Below, in pieces: positions 55,030-62,702 of a DNA stretch of 64,000 nucleotides. Position 1 is the stretch's first letter. Each line of letters begins with the position of its first letter. A model generated the notes under the pieces. That model did no database searches, had not been told where the DNA came from, and was given only the letters and a program-made list of their open reading frames with translations. This DNA comes from Microlunatus phosphovorus NM-1. GTDB lineage: Bacteria; Actinomycetota; Actinomycetes; Propionibacteriales; Propionibacteriaceae. The stretch covers positions 2,852,001 to 2,916,000 of the forward strand of contig NC_015635.1 in NCBI RefSeq assembly GCF_000270245.1, given 5' to 3'. The position numbers were made by a program, and so were the translations under genes.

Positions 55030-56316
55030 ATGACTACCGCCTGCCCTGATCCCGATCTCCTGCTCCCACCAGAGGTCCTCGACGACTGGCGTGGCAGGAT
55101 CGCCGAGATGGCCGGCGAGCCAGTTGCCGAGCTCTTCGCCGGCGCCATGGTCAGGACGCTGGCCCGGACGGTTCAGGTGCTCGACGACGGCACCGTGTTC
55201 GTGATCACCGGCGACATCCCCGCCATGTGGCTGAGGGACTCGGCCACCCAGATGCTGCCGTACCTGCGGATCGCCGGCGACTCCCCCGACGGGGCGCTGG
55301 CCGATCTGCTGGTCGGGATCGTGCGTCGCCAACTGTTATATCTGCGTCACGACCCGTACGCGAACGCCTTCAATCTGGAAGCCAGTGGTCGCTGCCACGA
55401 GCCACGCGACCTGGCCGACGACCCCTGGCTGTGGGAGCGCAAGTACGAGATCGACTCGCTCTGCTTCCCGTTCCTGCTGGCCCATCAGGTGTGGGCGGCG
55501 ACCGGGCGCAGAGATCATCTCGACGAGACCTTCGTGGCCGCCGCGCGAGCAGCGGTGACCATCCTGGAGATCGAGACCGACCATGAGCAGCGCTCGGACT
55601 ATCGGTTCGTCCGGCCCGATACCGTGCCGATCGATACCCTCACCCGCGACGGACGTGGCACGCCGGTCGGCCCGACCGGCATGACCTGGGCCGGCTTCCG
55701 TCCCAGTGACGACGCGTGCCTGTACGGCTACAACATCCCCGGCAACCTGATGGCGATCCACTGCCTGCGACTGTTGCCGGAACTGTTGCCCGCCGAGCAG
55801 GCCGGACTGGCCGCCGAGGCAACCGCGCTGGCGGACCGGCTGGCCGCCGGCGTGGCTGCGTACGGAGTGATCGAGCATCCGACGCACGGGCAGATCTGGG
55901 CGTACGAGGTCGACGGGCTGGGCAACCGACTGCTGATGGATGACGCCAACATGCCCAGCCTGCTGTCGCTGCCGCTGGTGGCCGGCATCGCGGTCGACGA
56001 CCCGCTCTACCGGCGCACCCGAGACTTCGTGCTGTCTGCGGACAACCCGTTCTTCTATCGTGGATCGGTGGCGACCGGCGTCGGCAGTCCACATACTCCG
56101 CCGCGCTACGTGTGGCCGATCGCGCTCGCCGTCGAGGGGCTCACCGCCGGCTCGCTCGATCGGGCCCTGGAACTGGTGCACTTGATCGAGTCCACCACCG
56201 CAGGCACCGGACACGTCCACGAAGGTTTCGACGTCGACGACGACACCCGGTTCACCCGCCCGTGGTTCAGCTGGGCGGATTCGATGTTCTGCGCATTGGC
56301 CATGAGCCTGGTGTGA
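55030..56316 (+). CDS. GH125 family glycoside hydrolase (exo-alpha-1,6-mannosidase-like)
   Basis: The 428-residue (alpha/alpha)6-type hydrolase has the signature ITGDIPAMWLRDSATQMLPY near residue 60, then KYEIDSLCFPFLLAHQVW and TWAGFRPSDDACLYGYNIPG. GH125 enzymes release alpha-1,6-linked mannose. There is no signal peptide, so it is probably cytoplasmic. It follows the RidA-like gene by 42 bp and ends before a strong terminator. Confidence 0.92.
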   Translation: MTTACPDPDLLLPPEVLDDWRGRIAEMAGEPVAELFAGAMVRTLARTVQVLDDGTVFVITGDIPAMWLRDSATQMLPYLRIAGDSPDGALADLLVGIVRRQLLYLRHDPYANAFNLEASGRCHEPRDLADDPWLWERKYEIDSLCFPFLLAHQVWAATGRRDHLDETFVAAARAAVTILEIETDHEQRSDYRFVRPDTVPIDTLTRDGRGTPVGPTGMTWAGFRPSDDACLYGYNIPGNLMAIHCLRLLPELLPAEQAGLAAEATALADRLAAGVAAYGVIEHPTHGQIWAYEVDGLGNRLLMDDANMPSLLSLPLVAGIAVDDPLYRRTRDFVLSADNPFFYRGSVATGVGSPHTPPRYVWPIALAVEGLTAGSLDRALELVHLIESTTAGTGHVHEGFDVDDDTRFTRPWFSWADSMFCALAMSLV

Positions 56317-56340
56317 TGCTGAGCCAGCCTGATGAACGGG

Positions 56341-56373
56341 GCGGCCCATGGTGTCGACGACACCATGAGCCGC
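56341..56373. terminator. Terminator hairpin between GH125 and DoxX genes
   Basis: GCGGC-c-CATGGTGTC-GAC-GACACCATG-a-GCCGC forms a 14-bp stem with one mismatch. It lies 24 bp after the GH125 stop and before the convergent DoxX stop. Confidence 0.7.
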
Positions 56374-56408
56374 GATCGCCGAGCTGTCGAGCAGCCCCAG
56401 CGCAGCGA

Positions 56409-57008
56409 TTACCAGAGCAGCGGCTGCTTGCGGACGACCGGCAGTGATCGCCAGCGGTTGCCTAAGCCCAGGACTCGGTCCGACCCGGTGGCGAGCAGCG
56501 CAACCGCGGTGATGCAGTAGAACAGGTGCTGGTCGATGAACGGGTTGTTCGCCAGCGGAAGCTGGCTGAGATAGATGCCGCCGAACACACCGAGCACCGC
56601 GACGGTGGCGAGCCGACTGGCGAAGCCGAAGACCAGGGCGATGCCCCCGCCGGCCAGACCCAGCACGAAGAGCGCATCGATCCACCAGGTCCCGGACACG
56701 GCTTGGAAGGCGCCGGAGAACCAGCCCTCCCTGCTGGACAGATAGCCCTTGGTGGCTGAGGCGCCGCTCAACAGCGAGCGCTCGCTGGGCGTGTTCAGCC
56801 CGAACCCGAACAGCTTGTCCAGGAACGCCCAGGTGAGGACCAGGCCGAGGGTGATCCGCAGCACGCCGAGCGAGATCGGCAGCCGGCGCAGCGCTGGTTC
56901 AGGCGTGATCGGCTCGGGGGTGCCGGAGACGTCAGGGGCCGCGACCGCGGCCGAGTCGGTGCCGGCATCGGTGCCTGGCTGAGTCTGGGTTGTCGAGGAT
57001 GGGGACAC
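56409..57008 (-). CDS. DoxX family membrane protein
   Basis: A 199-residue protein with a polar 45-residue N-terminal tail, then four membrane helices (SLGVLRITLGLVLTWAFLDK, IDALFVLGLAGGGIALVFGF, RLATVAVLGVFGGIYLSQLP and FYCITAVALLATGSDRVLGL), as in DoxX. The start is GTG 57008. An IdeR/DtxR-type iron box lies 38 bp upstream, so iron-limited expression is expected. The substrate is unknown. Confidence 0.85.
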   Translation of the reverse strand: MSPSSTTQTQPGTDAGTDSAAVAAPDVSGTPEPITPEPALRRLPISLGVLRITLGLVLTWAFLDKLFGFGLNTPSERSLLSGASATKGYLSSREGWFSGAFQAVSGTWWIDALFVLGLAGGGIALVFGFASRLATVAVLGVFGGIYLSQLPLANNPFIDQHLFYCITAVALLATGSDRVLGLGNRWRSLPVVRKQPLLW

Positions 57009-57045
57009 GACAGCCTCCTATGTAGTTGAAAGATCAGACATTTCA

Positions 57046-57064
57046 GAGGTTAGCCTTACCTTAA
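57046..57064. promoter_or_regulatory. Iron box (IdeR/DtxR type) for the DoxX gene
   Basis: On the minus strand TTAAGGTAAGGCTAACCTC closely matches the 19-bp consensus TTAGGTTAGGCTAACCTAA. It lies 38 bp upstream of the DoxX start. Confidence 0.8.
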
Positions 57065-57088
57065 TACGGAACGCAACGGTGATGTAGG

Positions 57089-58330
57089 TCACACGGTCAG
57101 GAGACCGTCGGCCACCGCTCCGCGCCACCAGGCGTAGTCATGCCCACCGTTATGGACCTGCACCGAGACCTCCGCGCCGCGCGCCCGCAGCAGCCGCGCC
57201 AAGGCCAGGTTGGGTCGGCGCAGGCTCCATTCCTGGCGACCGAACTGGACACAGAACCGCGAGCCGACCAGCGTCTGGTCACCGAGCGCGCCACGCAGGT
57301 CGTCCTGCCACAACGAGGCCGACTGCGCCACCACTGCGCCGATCGCGTCCGGATGCGAGATCCCCGCACTCAGTGCCACCAGACCGCCGAGGCTCTGGCC
57401 CATCACGATCACCTCCTGGCGCGCCGCCCGCACCCCGAACCGCTCCCGTACCCAGGGCAGCAGCACGTCGGCCAGATAGCCGCCGATGCCGGTCGACGGA
57501 TCGAGATCGCGCCAACGCTGGTCCCGGCTGCCGGAGTCGATCATGATTGCCAACGTCGGCGGCAGCAGCCCATCGGCGGTCAGGTTCCGCAATGTGTTGG
57601 GGAGGTCCTGGGTGCTCTCCCCCGGCAGGCCGTTCCACACGTCGCCGTCGAAGGCCAGGATCACCGGGGTGTCTGCCGCCACCTCGCAAACCGGTCGATG
57701 CACCCACAATCGGCGATCCTGCGGGCCGCTCATCACCTCGACCGAGCTCGTCACCTGCTCGTCGTCGGACGTGGACGCCCGAGGTGCCAGCCACTGCTGC
57801 GCCGGCGCTCCCGGCAGTTCGACCACCGATTGCGTGACCCCGGCGCGGTTGCGGCAGGTGACCGGATTCCCCGGATCGTGACGACCCCGTCCGAGTGCCT
57901 GTCGAAGCCGCACCGGGTCGCCCGCTGCCCACAGGGTCGGCTCGTCCCGACGCCTGGGCAGGAAGGCGTACGAGGCCCGCCAGTCCGGATCCATCCGGTA
58001 CGCCAGCCACCACACGTCCGTGCCCTCGACCCGCCGCATCAGGCTGTCACCCAGGGCCCACTCGTCGATCATCCGATTGATGAACAGCAGCACCTCGTCC
58101 GCGTACGCGTCTCGCCACAGGAACGTCACGGTCAGCGCCGTACCGGCCCCGGCGGTAACGACCGGCCGCCGCTGGTGCCGACGCCAGAACTCCTCGACCA
58201 CCACGCCGGACTTCTCCGGCACCACGGCCGACAGTTGCGCGCCCAGCTCCTCGATCGCCGGTGAGCTGATCAGCGGGGCCGGATAGGGCCGGGGCAGCTT
58301 CGGCGGGGTACGTCTCACCACTGTGGTCAC
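57089..58330 (-). CDS. Enterochelin-esterase-like hydrolase
   Basis: A 413-residue two-domain protein. The N-terminal domain resembles the Fes/IroE N-domain. The C-terminal alpha/beta hydrolase has the nucleophile in VIMGQSLGGLVALSAGI and ILAFDGDVWNGLP near the middle. Relatives hydrolyse ferric siderophores inside the cell to release iron. The start GTG 58330 lies 9 bp from a shared iron box. Confidence 0.88.
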   Translation of the reverse strand: MTTVVRRTPPKLPRPYPAPLISSPAIEELGAQLSAVVPEKSGVVVEEFWRRHQRRPVVTAGAGTALTVTFLWRDAYADEVLLFINRMIDEWALGDSLMRRVEGTDVWWLAYRMDPDWRASYAFLPRRRDEPTLWAAGDPVRLRQALGRGRHDPGNPVTCRNRAGVTQSVVELPGAPAQQWLAPRASTSDDEQVTSSVEVMSGPQDRRLWVHRPVCEVAADTPVILAFDGDVWNGLPGESTQDLPNTLRNLTADGLLPPTLAIMIDSGSRDQRWRDLDPSTGIGGYLADVLLPWVRERFGVRAARQEVIVMGQSLGGLVALSAGISHPDAIGAVVAQSASLWQDDLRGALGDQTLVGSRFCVQFGRQEWSLRRPNLALARLLRARGAEVSVQVHNGGHDYAWWRGAVADGLLTV

Positions 58331-58339
58331 AGGCTAACT

Positions 58340-58358
58340 TTAGGTAAGCCGAACCTTA
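58340..58358. promoter_or_regulatory. Iron box between divergent esterase and pobA-like genes
   Basis: TTAGGTAAGCCGAACCTTA matches the IdeR/DtxR 19-bp consensus in most positions. It sits in the 38-bp gap between the two divergent GTG start codons (58330 and 58369), so one site can control both genes. Confidence 0.82.
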
Positions 58359-58368
58359 GTCTGACGAC

Positions 58369-59667
58369 GTGTCCGATTCCTTCACCGACGAGACGCAGGT
58401 CGCGATCATCGGGGCCGGTCCCGCCGGCCTGATCCTCGCCCGGCTGCTGCAGCTGCAGGGTGTCTCCTCGGTGGTGTTGGAGCGTCAATCACGCGCCCAC
58501 GTGGAGGCCCGGGTGCGGGCCGGGATCCTGGAACAGCCGACGGTCGATCTGCTGCGCGAGATCGGCGCCACCTGGCGACTGGATCGCGAGGCGGAGTTCC
58601 ATCGCGGCTTCTACGTCCGCTTGGATCAGCGGACCAATCATCTCGACTTCCATGCGTTGCTGGGTCGTAACAGCTGCGTGTACGGACAGGCCGAACTGGT
58701 CAAGGACCTGATCGCCGACCACCTGGCCGCCGACCGTCGGCTGCTCTTCGAGGTCTCCGACGTTGCACTCGCCGGCTTCGACGTTCCGCAGGGACTCGAC
58801 GGTCTGCAGGGATCCGACGATCTGCCGGGGCAGCCGAGTGTGACCTTCACCCACGACGGCCGACGCCAGACGCTGCACTGCGTGGTGATCGCCGGCTGCG
58901 ACGGCGCCCACGGGGTCTGCCGACCCGCTGTCCGCGAGGCGGCCGGGCGAGCCGGCCAACCGATCACCGTGCTCGAGCGGCACTACCCCGCCGCGTGGCT
59001 GGGAATCCTGGCCCGTAGCACGCCGCCGACACCGGAGGGGATGTATTGCGTCCATCCCGACGGGATGTCGCTGCACAGCATGCGCGGCCCACGGCTGAGC
59101 CGCCAGTATCTGCAGGTGCCCGCCAACAGCGTGCTCGACGACTGGCCGGACGAGCGGATCTGGGCCGAGCTGACCCGACGCAGCCTCAGCACCGACCATC
59201 CGCCGCTGGAGACCGGTCAGATCCTCGAGCGAACGCTGGTGCCCTTACGGGCCACGGTGCTGGAGCGGTTTCAGCACGGCCGACTCGCCCTGGCCGGCGA
59301 CGCGGCACACACCGTGCCGCCGACGGGCGCGAAGGGCCTGAATCTCGCGGTCGCCGATGTCGTGGTGCTGGCCCGGGCGATCACCGCTCTGCTGGCCGGC
59401 ACCCCCGAGCCGTACGAGAGCTACACCGCAACCGCATGGCCACGGGTCTGGCAGGCCGTCGCCTTCTCGACCGCGATGACGACCATGCTGCACCGGCTCG
59501 ACGACGATCCGTTCGAGTGGGAGCTGCGGCGGGCGCGGATGACCGCCCTGCTGACCTCGACCGACGAGCAGCGCGCCCATGGAGAGCTCTACCTGGGACT
59601 GCCGTTCGCCACCGACTGGCGCTGGACCGGTTCGGCATCGAGCTCGATGCCGAACGTCTCGCGATAG
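58369..59667 (+). CDS. pobA: 4-hydroxybenzoate 3-monooxygenase-like flavoprotein
   Basis: The 432-residue FAD monooxygenase has the GAGPAGLILARLL loop, the DG motif in AGCDGAHGVCRP, and GRLALAGDAAHTVPPTGAKG near residue 310. These motifs identify the p-hydroxybenzoate hydroxylase group, which makes protocatechuate. The GTG start is only 10 bp downstream of the iron box, so the transcript may be nearly leaderless. Its end overlaps the oppositely oriented N-acetyltransferase by 79 bp. A role in building an aromatic chelator is inference. Confidence 0.88.
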   Translation: MSDSFTDETQVAIIGAGPAGLILARLLQLQGVSSVVLERQSRAHVEARVRAGILEQPTVDLLREIGATWRLDREAEFHRGFYVRLDQRTNHLDFHALLGRNSCVYGQAELVKDLIADHLAADRRLLFEVSDVALAGFDVPQGLDGLQGSDDLPGQPSVTFTHDGRRQTLHCVVIAGCDGAHGVCRPAVREAAGRAGQPITVLERHYPAAWLGILARSTPPTPEGMYCVHPDGMSLHSMRGPRLSRQYLQVPANSVLDDWPDERIWAELTRRSLSTDHPPLETGQILERTLVPLRATVLERFQHGRLALAGDAAHTVPPTGAKGLNLAVADVVVLARAITALLAGTPEPYESYTATAWPRVWQAVAFSTAMTTMLHRLDDDPFEWELRRARMTALLTSTDEQRAHGELYLGLPFATDWRWTGSASSSMPNVSR

Positions 59668-60428
59668 ATGCCAAGCAGTTCGGCCTCCTCCTCGATCCAT
59701 CGCTCGCTGACCAGCTGACGCTCACCGCCAGCTGGACCGGCACAGGTGATCTTGAGTCGGCGGCCGGCCAGGGTGATCCGTTGACCCTCACGCGTCACCG
59801 TGCACACCAGCGAACCGGTGAACCGTGCCACCGGCGACGTCGAGTGCCACCACGCCATGCCGGCGAAGTCACTGAGCGGACGACAACGAGTCTCCAACAG
59901 ATAGCGGACCGGTACGCCGTCCGGGTCGCGTACCACCGCCTCCGCCTCCGGACCGTCCAGCCCGGTCACCAGCCGCTCCACCGGACCACAGATGGCGTCG
60001 CCACCAAAGCCGGCATCGACCAGCCAACGCTCCCCCGCCAAAGTGGAGCTGGTCGGTGCTGAGACGACCGGTGCGGAGACGATCAGCGCCAGGTGGCCCA
60101 GTGGCAGCCCATACTTCTCGTCCGCCCCGCGCACCCGGCCCGCGTGCCAAGCGACCCGCCAGCCCAGACGTTGCAGCAGCCAGCCCAGGGCCGAGTTGAG
60201 CTCGTAGCAGATGCCGCCACGGCGTCGCGTCACGATCTTGGCCAAGGTCACCACGGGATCGACCGACGCCGGCTCGCCGGCGTGCAGCGCCAGATTCTCG
60301 AACGGAACCATCGCTTGATGGGCCGCCACCAGCGCGGCCAGCCGCTCTCCGGCCGACTCCGCCGGCTCTGGTCCCCAATCCTCGGGAGCGCCGGACAAGC
60401 CGATCCGGCGCAGATAGCAGTCTTCCAT
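59589..60428 (-). CDS. Arylamine N-acetyltransferase
   Basis: The 279-residue protein has the catalytic cysteine in RRGGICYELNSALGWLL, the histidine in GHLALIV and the aspartate in LVDAGFGGDA, the NAT triad. ATG 60428 follows GGAAGG; ATG 60437 is the alternative. NATs in Streptomyces acetylate 3-amino-4-hydroxybenzoate, the predicted product of the neighbouring genes, so this enzyme may modify or detoxify it. It is convergent with pobA. Confidence 0.9.
   Translation of the reverse strand: MEDCYLRRIGLSGAPEDWGPEPAESAGERLAALVAAHQAMVPFENLALHAGEPASVDPVVTLAKIVTRRRGGICYELNSALGWLLQRLGWRVAWHAGRVRGADEKYGLPLGHLALIVSAPVVSAPTSSTLAGERWLVDAGFGGDAICGPVERLVTGLDGPEAEAVVRDPDGVPVRYLLETRCRPLSDFAGMAWWHSTSPVARFTGSLVCTVTREGQRITLAGRRLKITCAGPAGGERQLVSERWIEEEAELLGIYRETFGIELDAEPVQRQSVANGSPR
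59630..59655. terminator. Perfect 26-bp palindrome in the pobA/NAT overlap
   Basis: GTTCGGCATCGAG and its exact complement adjoin with no loop, inside the 79-bp overlap of the convergent pobA and N-acetyltransferase ends. A bidirectional terminator is the most likely role. Confidence 0.5.
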
Positions 60429-60561
60429 CGGCACCATCCTTCCCAGCCTCGGTCCCCCAGCCTCGGTCCCCCAGTTTCGATCACTCGGTCTCGATCACTC
60501 GGTCTCGATCCGTGGCTGTGATTAGTCTCGCGTCGGCTTGACTAGTTAGTCTGACCTTTCT

Positions 60562-60580
60562 GAGGATAGCCTTACCTCGA
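60562..60580. promoter_or_regulatory. Iron box upstream of the aminohydroxybenzoate operon
   Basis: GAGGATAGCCTTACCTCGA resembles the box before the DoxX gene and the IdeR/DtxR consensus on the minus strand. It lies 19 bp before the GTG start at 60600. Confidence 0.72.
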
Positions 60581-60599
60581 ACCTCGGAGGGGGACAAGA

Positions 60600-61448
60600 G
60601 TGACGACCAGGGAAACATCGAGTCTGGGCAAGCAGATCCGGCTCAATCGGCTCTTCAATGCCAGCAGCGGCCGGTCCTTCATCGTGCCGATGGATCACTC
60701 GGTGGCGATCGGCCCGCTCGGTCCGGCCGGTCACACCGACGCCGTGGTCGCCGAGCTCGGCGGCTCCGGAGTCAACGCGGTCGTGCTGCACAAAGGCCGG
60801 GTACGAACGGTGGCGCCCCGCCGCTTCACCGAGCTGGCACTGGTCGTGCACCTGTCGGCGAGCACCGATTTCGCCCCTGACACCACGGCGAAGGTGCTGG
60901 TCGGCGAGGTGGCCGAGGCGTTGCGGATCGGAGCCGATGCGGTCAGCGTGCACATCAACGTCGGCTCGCCGACCGAGGCCCGCCAGCTGGCCGATCTCGC
61001 CCACGTCGCGGCGGAGTGCGATCGGTTGGGCATGCCGCTGCTCGCCATGATGTACGCGCGAGGTCCCGCGTTCGAGCCGTCCGGCACCTTCGCCGGTCAG
61101 GGCGGCAGCACCGCCGTGCTCAGCCACCTGGCCGCGGTGGCCACCGACCTCGGCGCCGACCTCGTCAAGCTGCCCTGGGCCGGTTCGGTCGCCGCGATGC
61201 GCGAGGTCGTGGCCAGCAGCCCGCTCCCGGTCTACGTGGCCGGCGGCGAGCCCAAGGGATCGCTGGCCGATGTCGCCGCCTTCACCTCAGCCGTCCTCGA
61301 CAGTGGCGTCGCCGGACTCACCTTCGGCAGGACCGTCTTCGCGGCCCCCTCGCCGCGGGCAGCGGCGCGCAGCATCGCGCGCCTGGTCCATCAGCCACCG
61401 ACACATCTTGTCGCCGTCGAAAGCGAGCGTCCGCAGTGGACAGCCTGA
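60600..61448 (+). CDS. GriI-like aldolase (2-amino-4,5-dihydroxy-6-oxo-7-(phosphonooxy)heptanoate synthase type)
   Basis: A 282-residue class I aldolase of the DhnA/AroA' family. FIVPMDHSVAIGPLGP opens the barrel, with DAVSVHINVG, DLVKLPWAG (candidate Schiff-base Lys) and GVAGLTFGRTVF. In Streptomyces griseus GriI condenses aspartate semialdehyde with dihydroxyacetone phosphate as the first step to 3-amino-4-hydroxybenzoate. The GTG follows GGAGG and an iron box. It overlaps the GriH-like gene by 13 bp. Confidence 0.88.
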   Translation: MTTRETSSLGKQIRLNRLFNASSGRSFIVPMDHSVAIGPLGPAGHTDAVVAELGGSGVNAVVLHKGRVRTVAPRRFTELALVVHLSASTDFAPDTTAKVLVGEVAEALRIGADAVSVHINVGSPTEARQLADLAHVAAECDRLGMPLLAMMYARGPAFEPSGTFAGQGGSTAVLSHLAAVATDLGADLVKLPWAGSVAAMREVVASSPLPVYVAGGEPKGSLADVAAFTSAVLDSGVAGLTFGRTVFAAPSPRAAARSIARLVHQPPTHLVAVESERPQWTA

Positions 61449-62617
61449 TCGTCACCGATACCGTCGTACCCCTTCCTGCCAGCCCCGCCCACCGCAAGGC
61501 CGACGGTTCTCTACCCACCCCCCGTCCCAGGGCCGGCCACTTCGCCTGGATCGACATCCGCGGGCTAGCCGAGGGCGAACGGAATGCCTATCTCCAGGCC
61601 GCGCTCCATCACCGGGTGGATGGGATCGTGAGCGACGATCCGGCCGTGCTCGCCGACCTGCCGCCCACCGTGCGTCGAGTGCTCGTCGTCGACAGCGCCG
61701 CCGACCAGGTGAAGCCGGGTGCCGCGGATGTGGTCATCGGCGAGGGCACACCGGCAAGCGCCGAGGATGCCGAAGGCGGCGTTCACGTCGTGGTGTCCGA
61801 TGCGCCGACCCTGACCGTCGCCTGCCAGCTGGTGCGCGAGGTCGACTGGACGCTGCTGACCTTCACCGATCCGACCAAGATCCCGCTGGAGATCGTCATC
61901 GCGGCAGCGGAGAACAGCACCGGTCGGACGGTGACCGTGGTCAACGACATCACCGATGCCGGCATCGTCGCACTGGTTCTGGAGCATGGTTCCGATGGCG
62001 TGCTGCTCAAGCCGCGCTCGGCCTCCGACATCGCCACCCTGCAGGGGCTGATCGACGGCACCGCCGACCACCTCGAGCTGGTCGAGCTGATCGTGGACAG
62101 CATCGAGCACATCGGCATCGGCGAACGGGCCTGCATCGACACCTGCTCGTTGCTGGAGCCGGACGAGGGCGTCCTGGTCGGCTCCTTCTCGACCGGACTG
62201 TTCCTGTCCTGCAGCGAGACCCACCCACTACCGTACATGCCGACCCGGCCGTTCCGCTGGAACGCGGCGGCCGTGCATTCCTATGTGCTGGGCCCGGACA
62301 ACCGCACCAGGTACGTGAGCGAGCTGCGGGCCGGCATGCCGGTGCTGGCGGTGCGCTCCGACGGCTCCGTCCGCGAGGTGCGCATCGGTCGGGTGAAGAT
62401 CGAGCGGCGCCCGTTGATCAGCATCAACGCCTTCACCCCCGATGGGCGATTGATCAACCTGATCGCGCAGGACGACTGGCACGTCCGACTGCTCGGACCA
62501 GGCGGCTCGGTCAACAACGTGACCGAGCTGACCAGGGGCGACCGGCTGACCGGCTATGCACCGTCGGCCTCTCGCCACGTAGGGCTGCCGATCACCGAGT
62601 TCTGTGACGAGCGCTGA
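61436..62617 (+). CDS. GriH-like 3-dehydroquinate synthase II family protein
   Basis: The 393-residue protein belongs to the archaeal-type DHQ synthase II family, with FAWIDIRGLAEGERNAYLQA near the start, VLEHGSDGVLLKP, LVGSFSTGLFLSCSETHPLP and PFRWNAAAVHSYVLGPDN. In grixazone biosynthesis GriH converts the GriI product to 3-amino-4-hydroxybenzoate. The GTG at 61436 overlaps the end of the GriI-like gene. A standard shikimate gene (aroE) exists in this window, which favours specialised rather than primary metabolism. Confidence 0.9.
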   Translation: MDSLIVTDTVVPLPASPAHRKADGSLPTPRPRAGHFAWIDIRGLAEGERNAYLQAALHHRVDGIVSDDPAVLADLPPTVRRVLVVDSAADQVKPGAADVVIGEGTPASAEDAEGGVHVVVSDAPTLTVACQLVREVDWTLLTFTDPTKIPLEIVIAAAENSTGRTVTVVNDITDAGIVALVLEHGSDGVLLKPRSASDIATLQGLIDGTADHLELVELIVDSIEHIGIGERACIDTCSLLEPDEGVLVGSFSTGLFLSCSETHPLPYMPTRPFRWNAAAVHSYVLGPDNRTRYVSELRAGMPVLAVRSDGSVREVRIGRVKIERRPLISINAFTPDGRLINLIAQDDWHVRLLGPGGSVNNVTELTRGDRLTGYAPSASRHVGLPITEFCDER

Positions 62618-62702
62618 GTGCTGTGATGCAAAGCACGGAGACCCTCCTCACCACTGACCCGCCGCGCCCCCATTCGGCAACGCGGGCGACCGGCTCCGTC
62701 AG

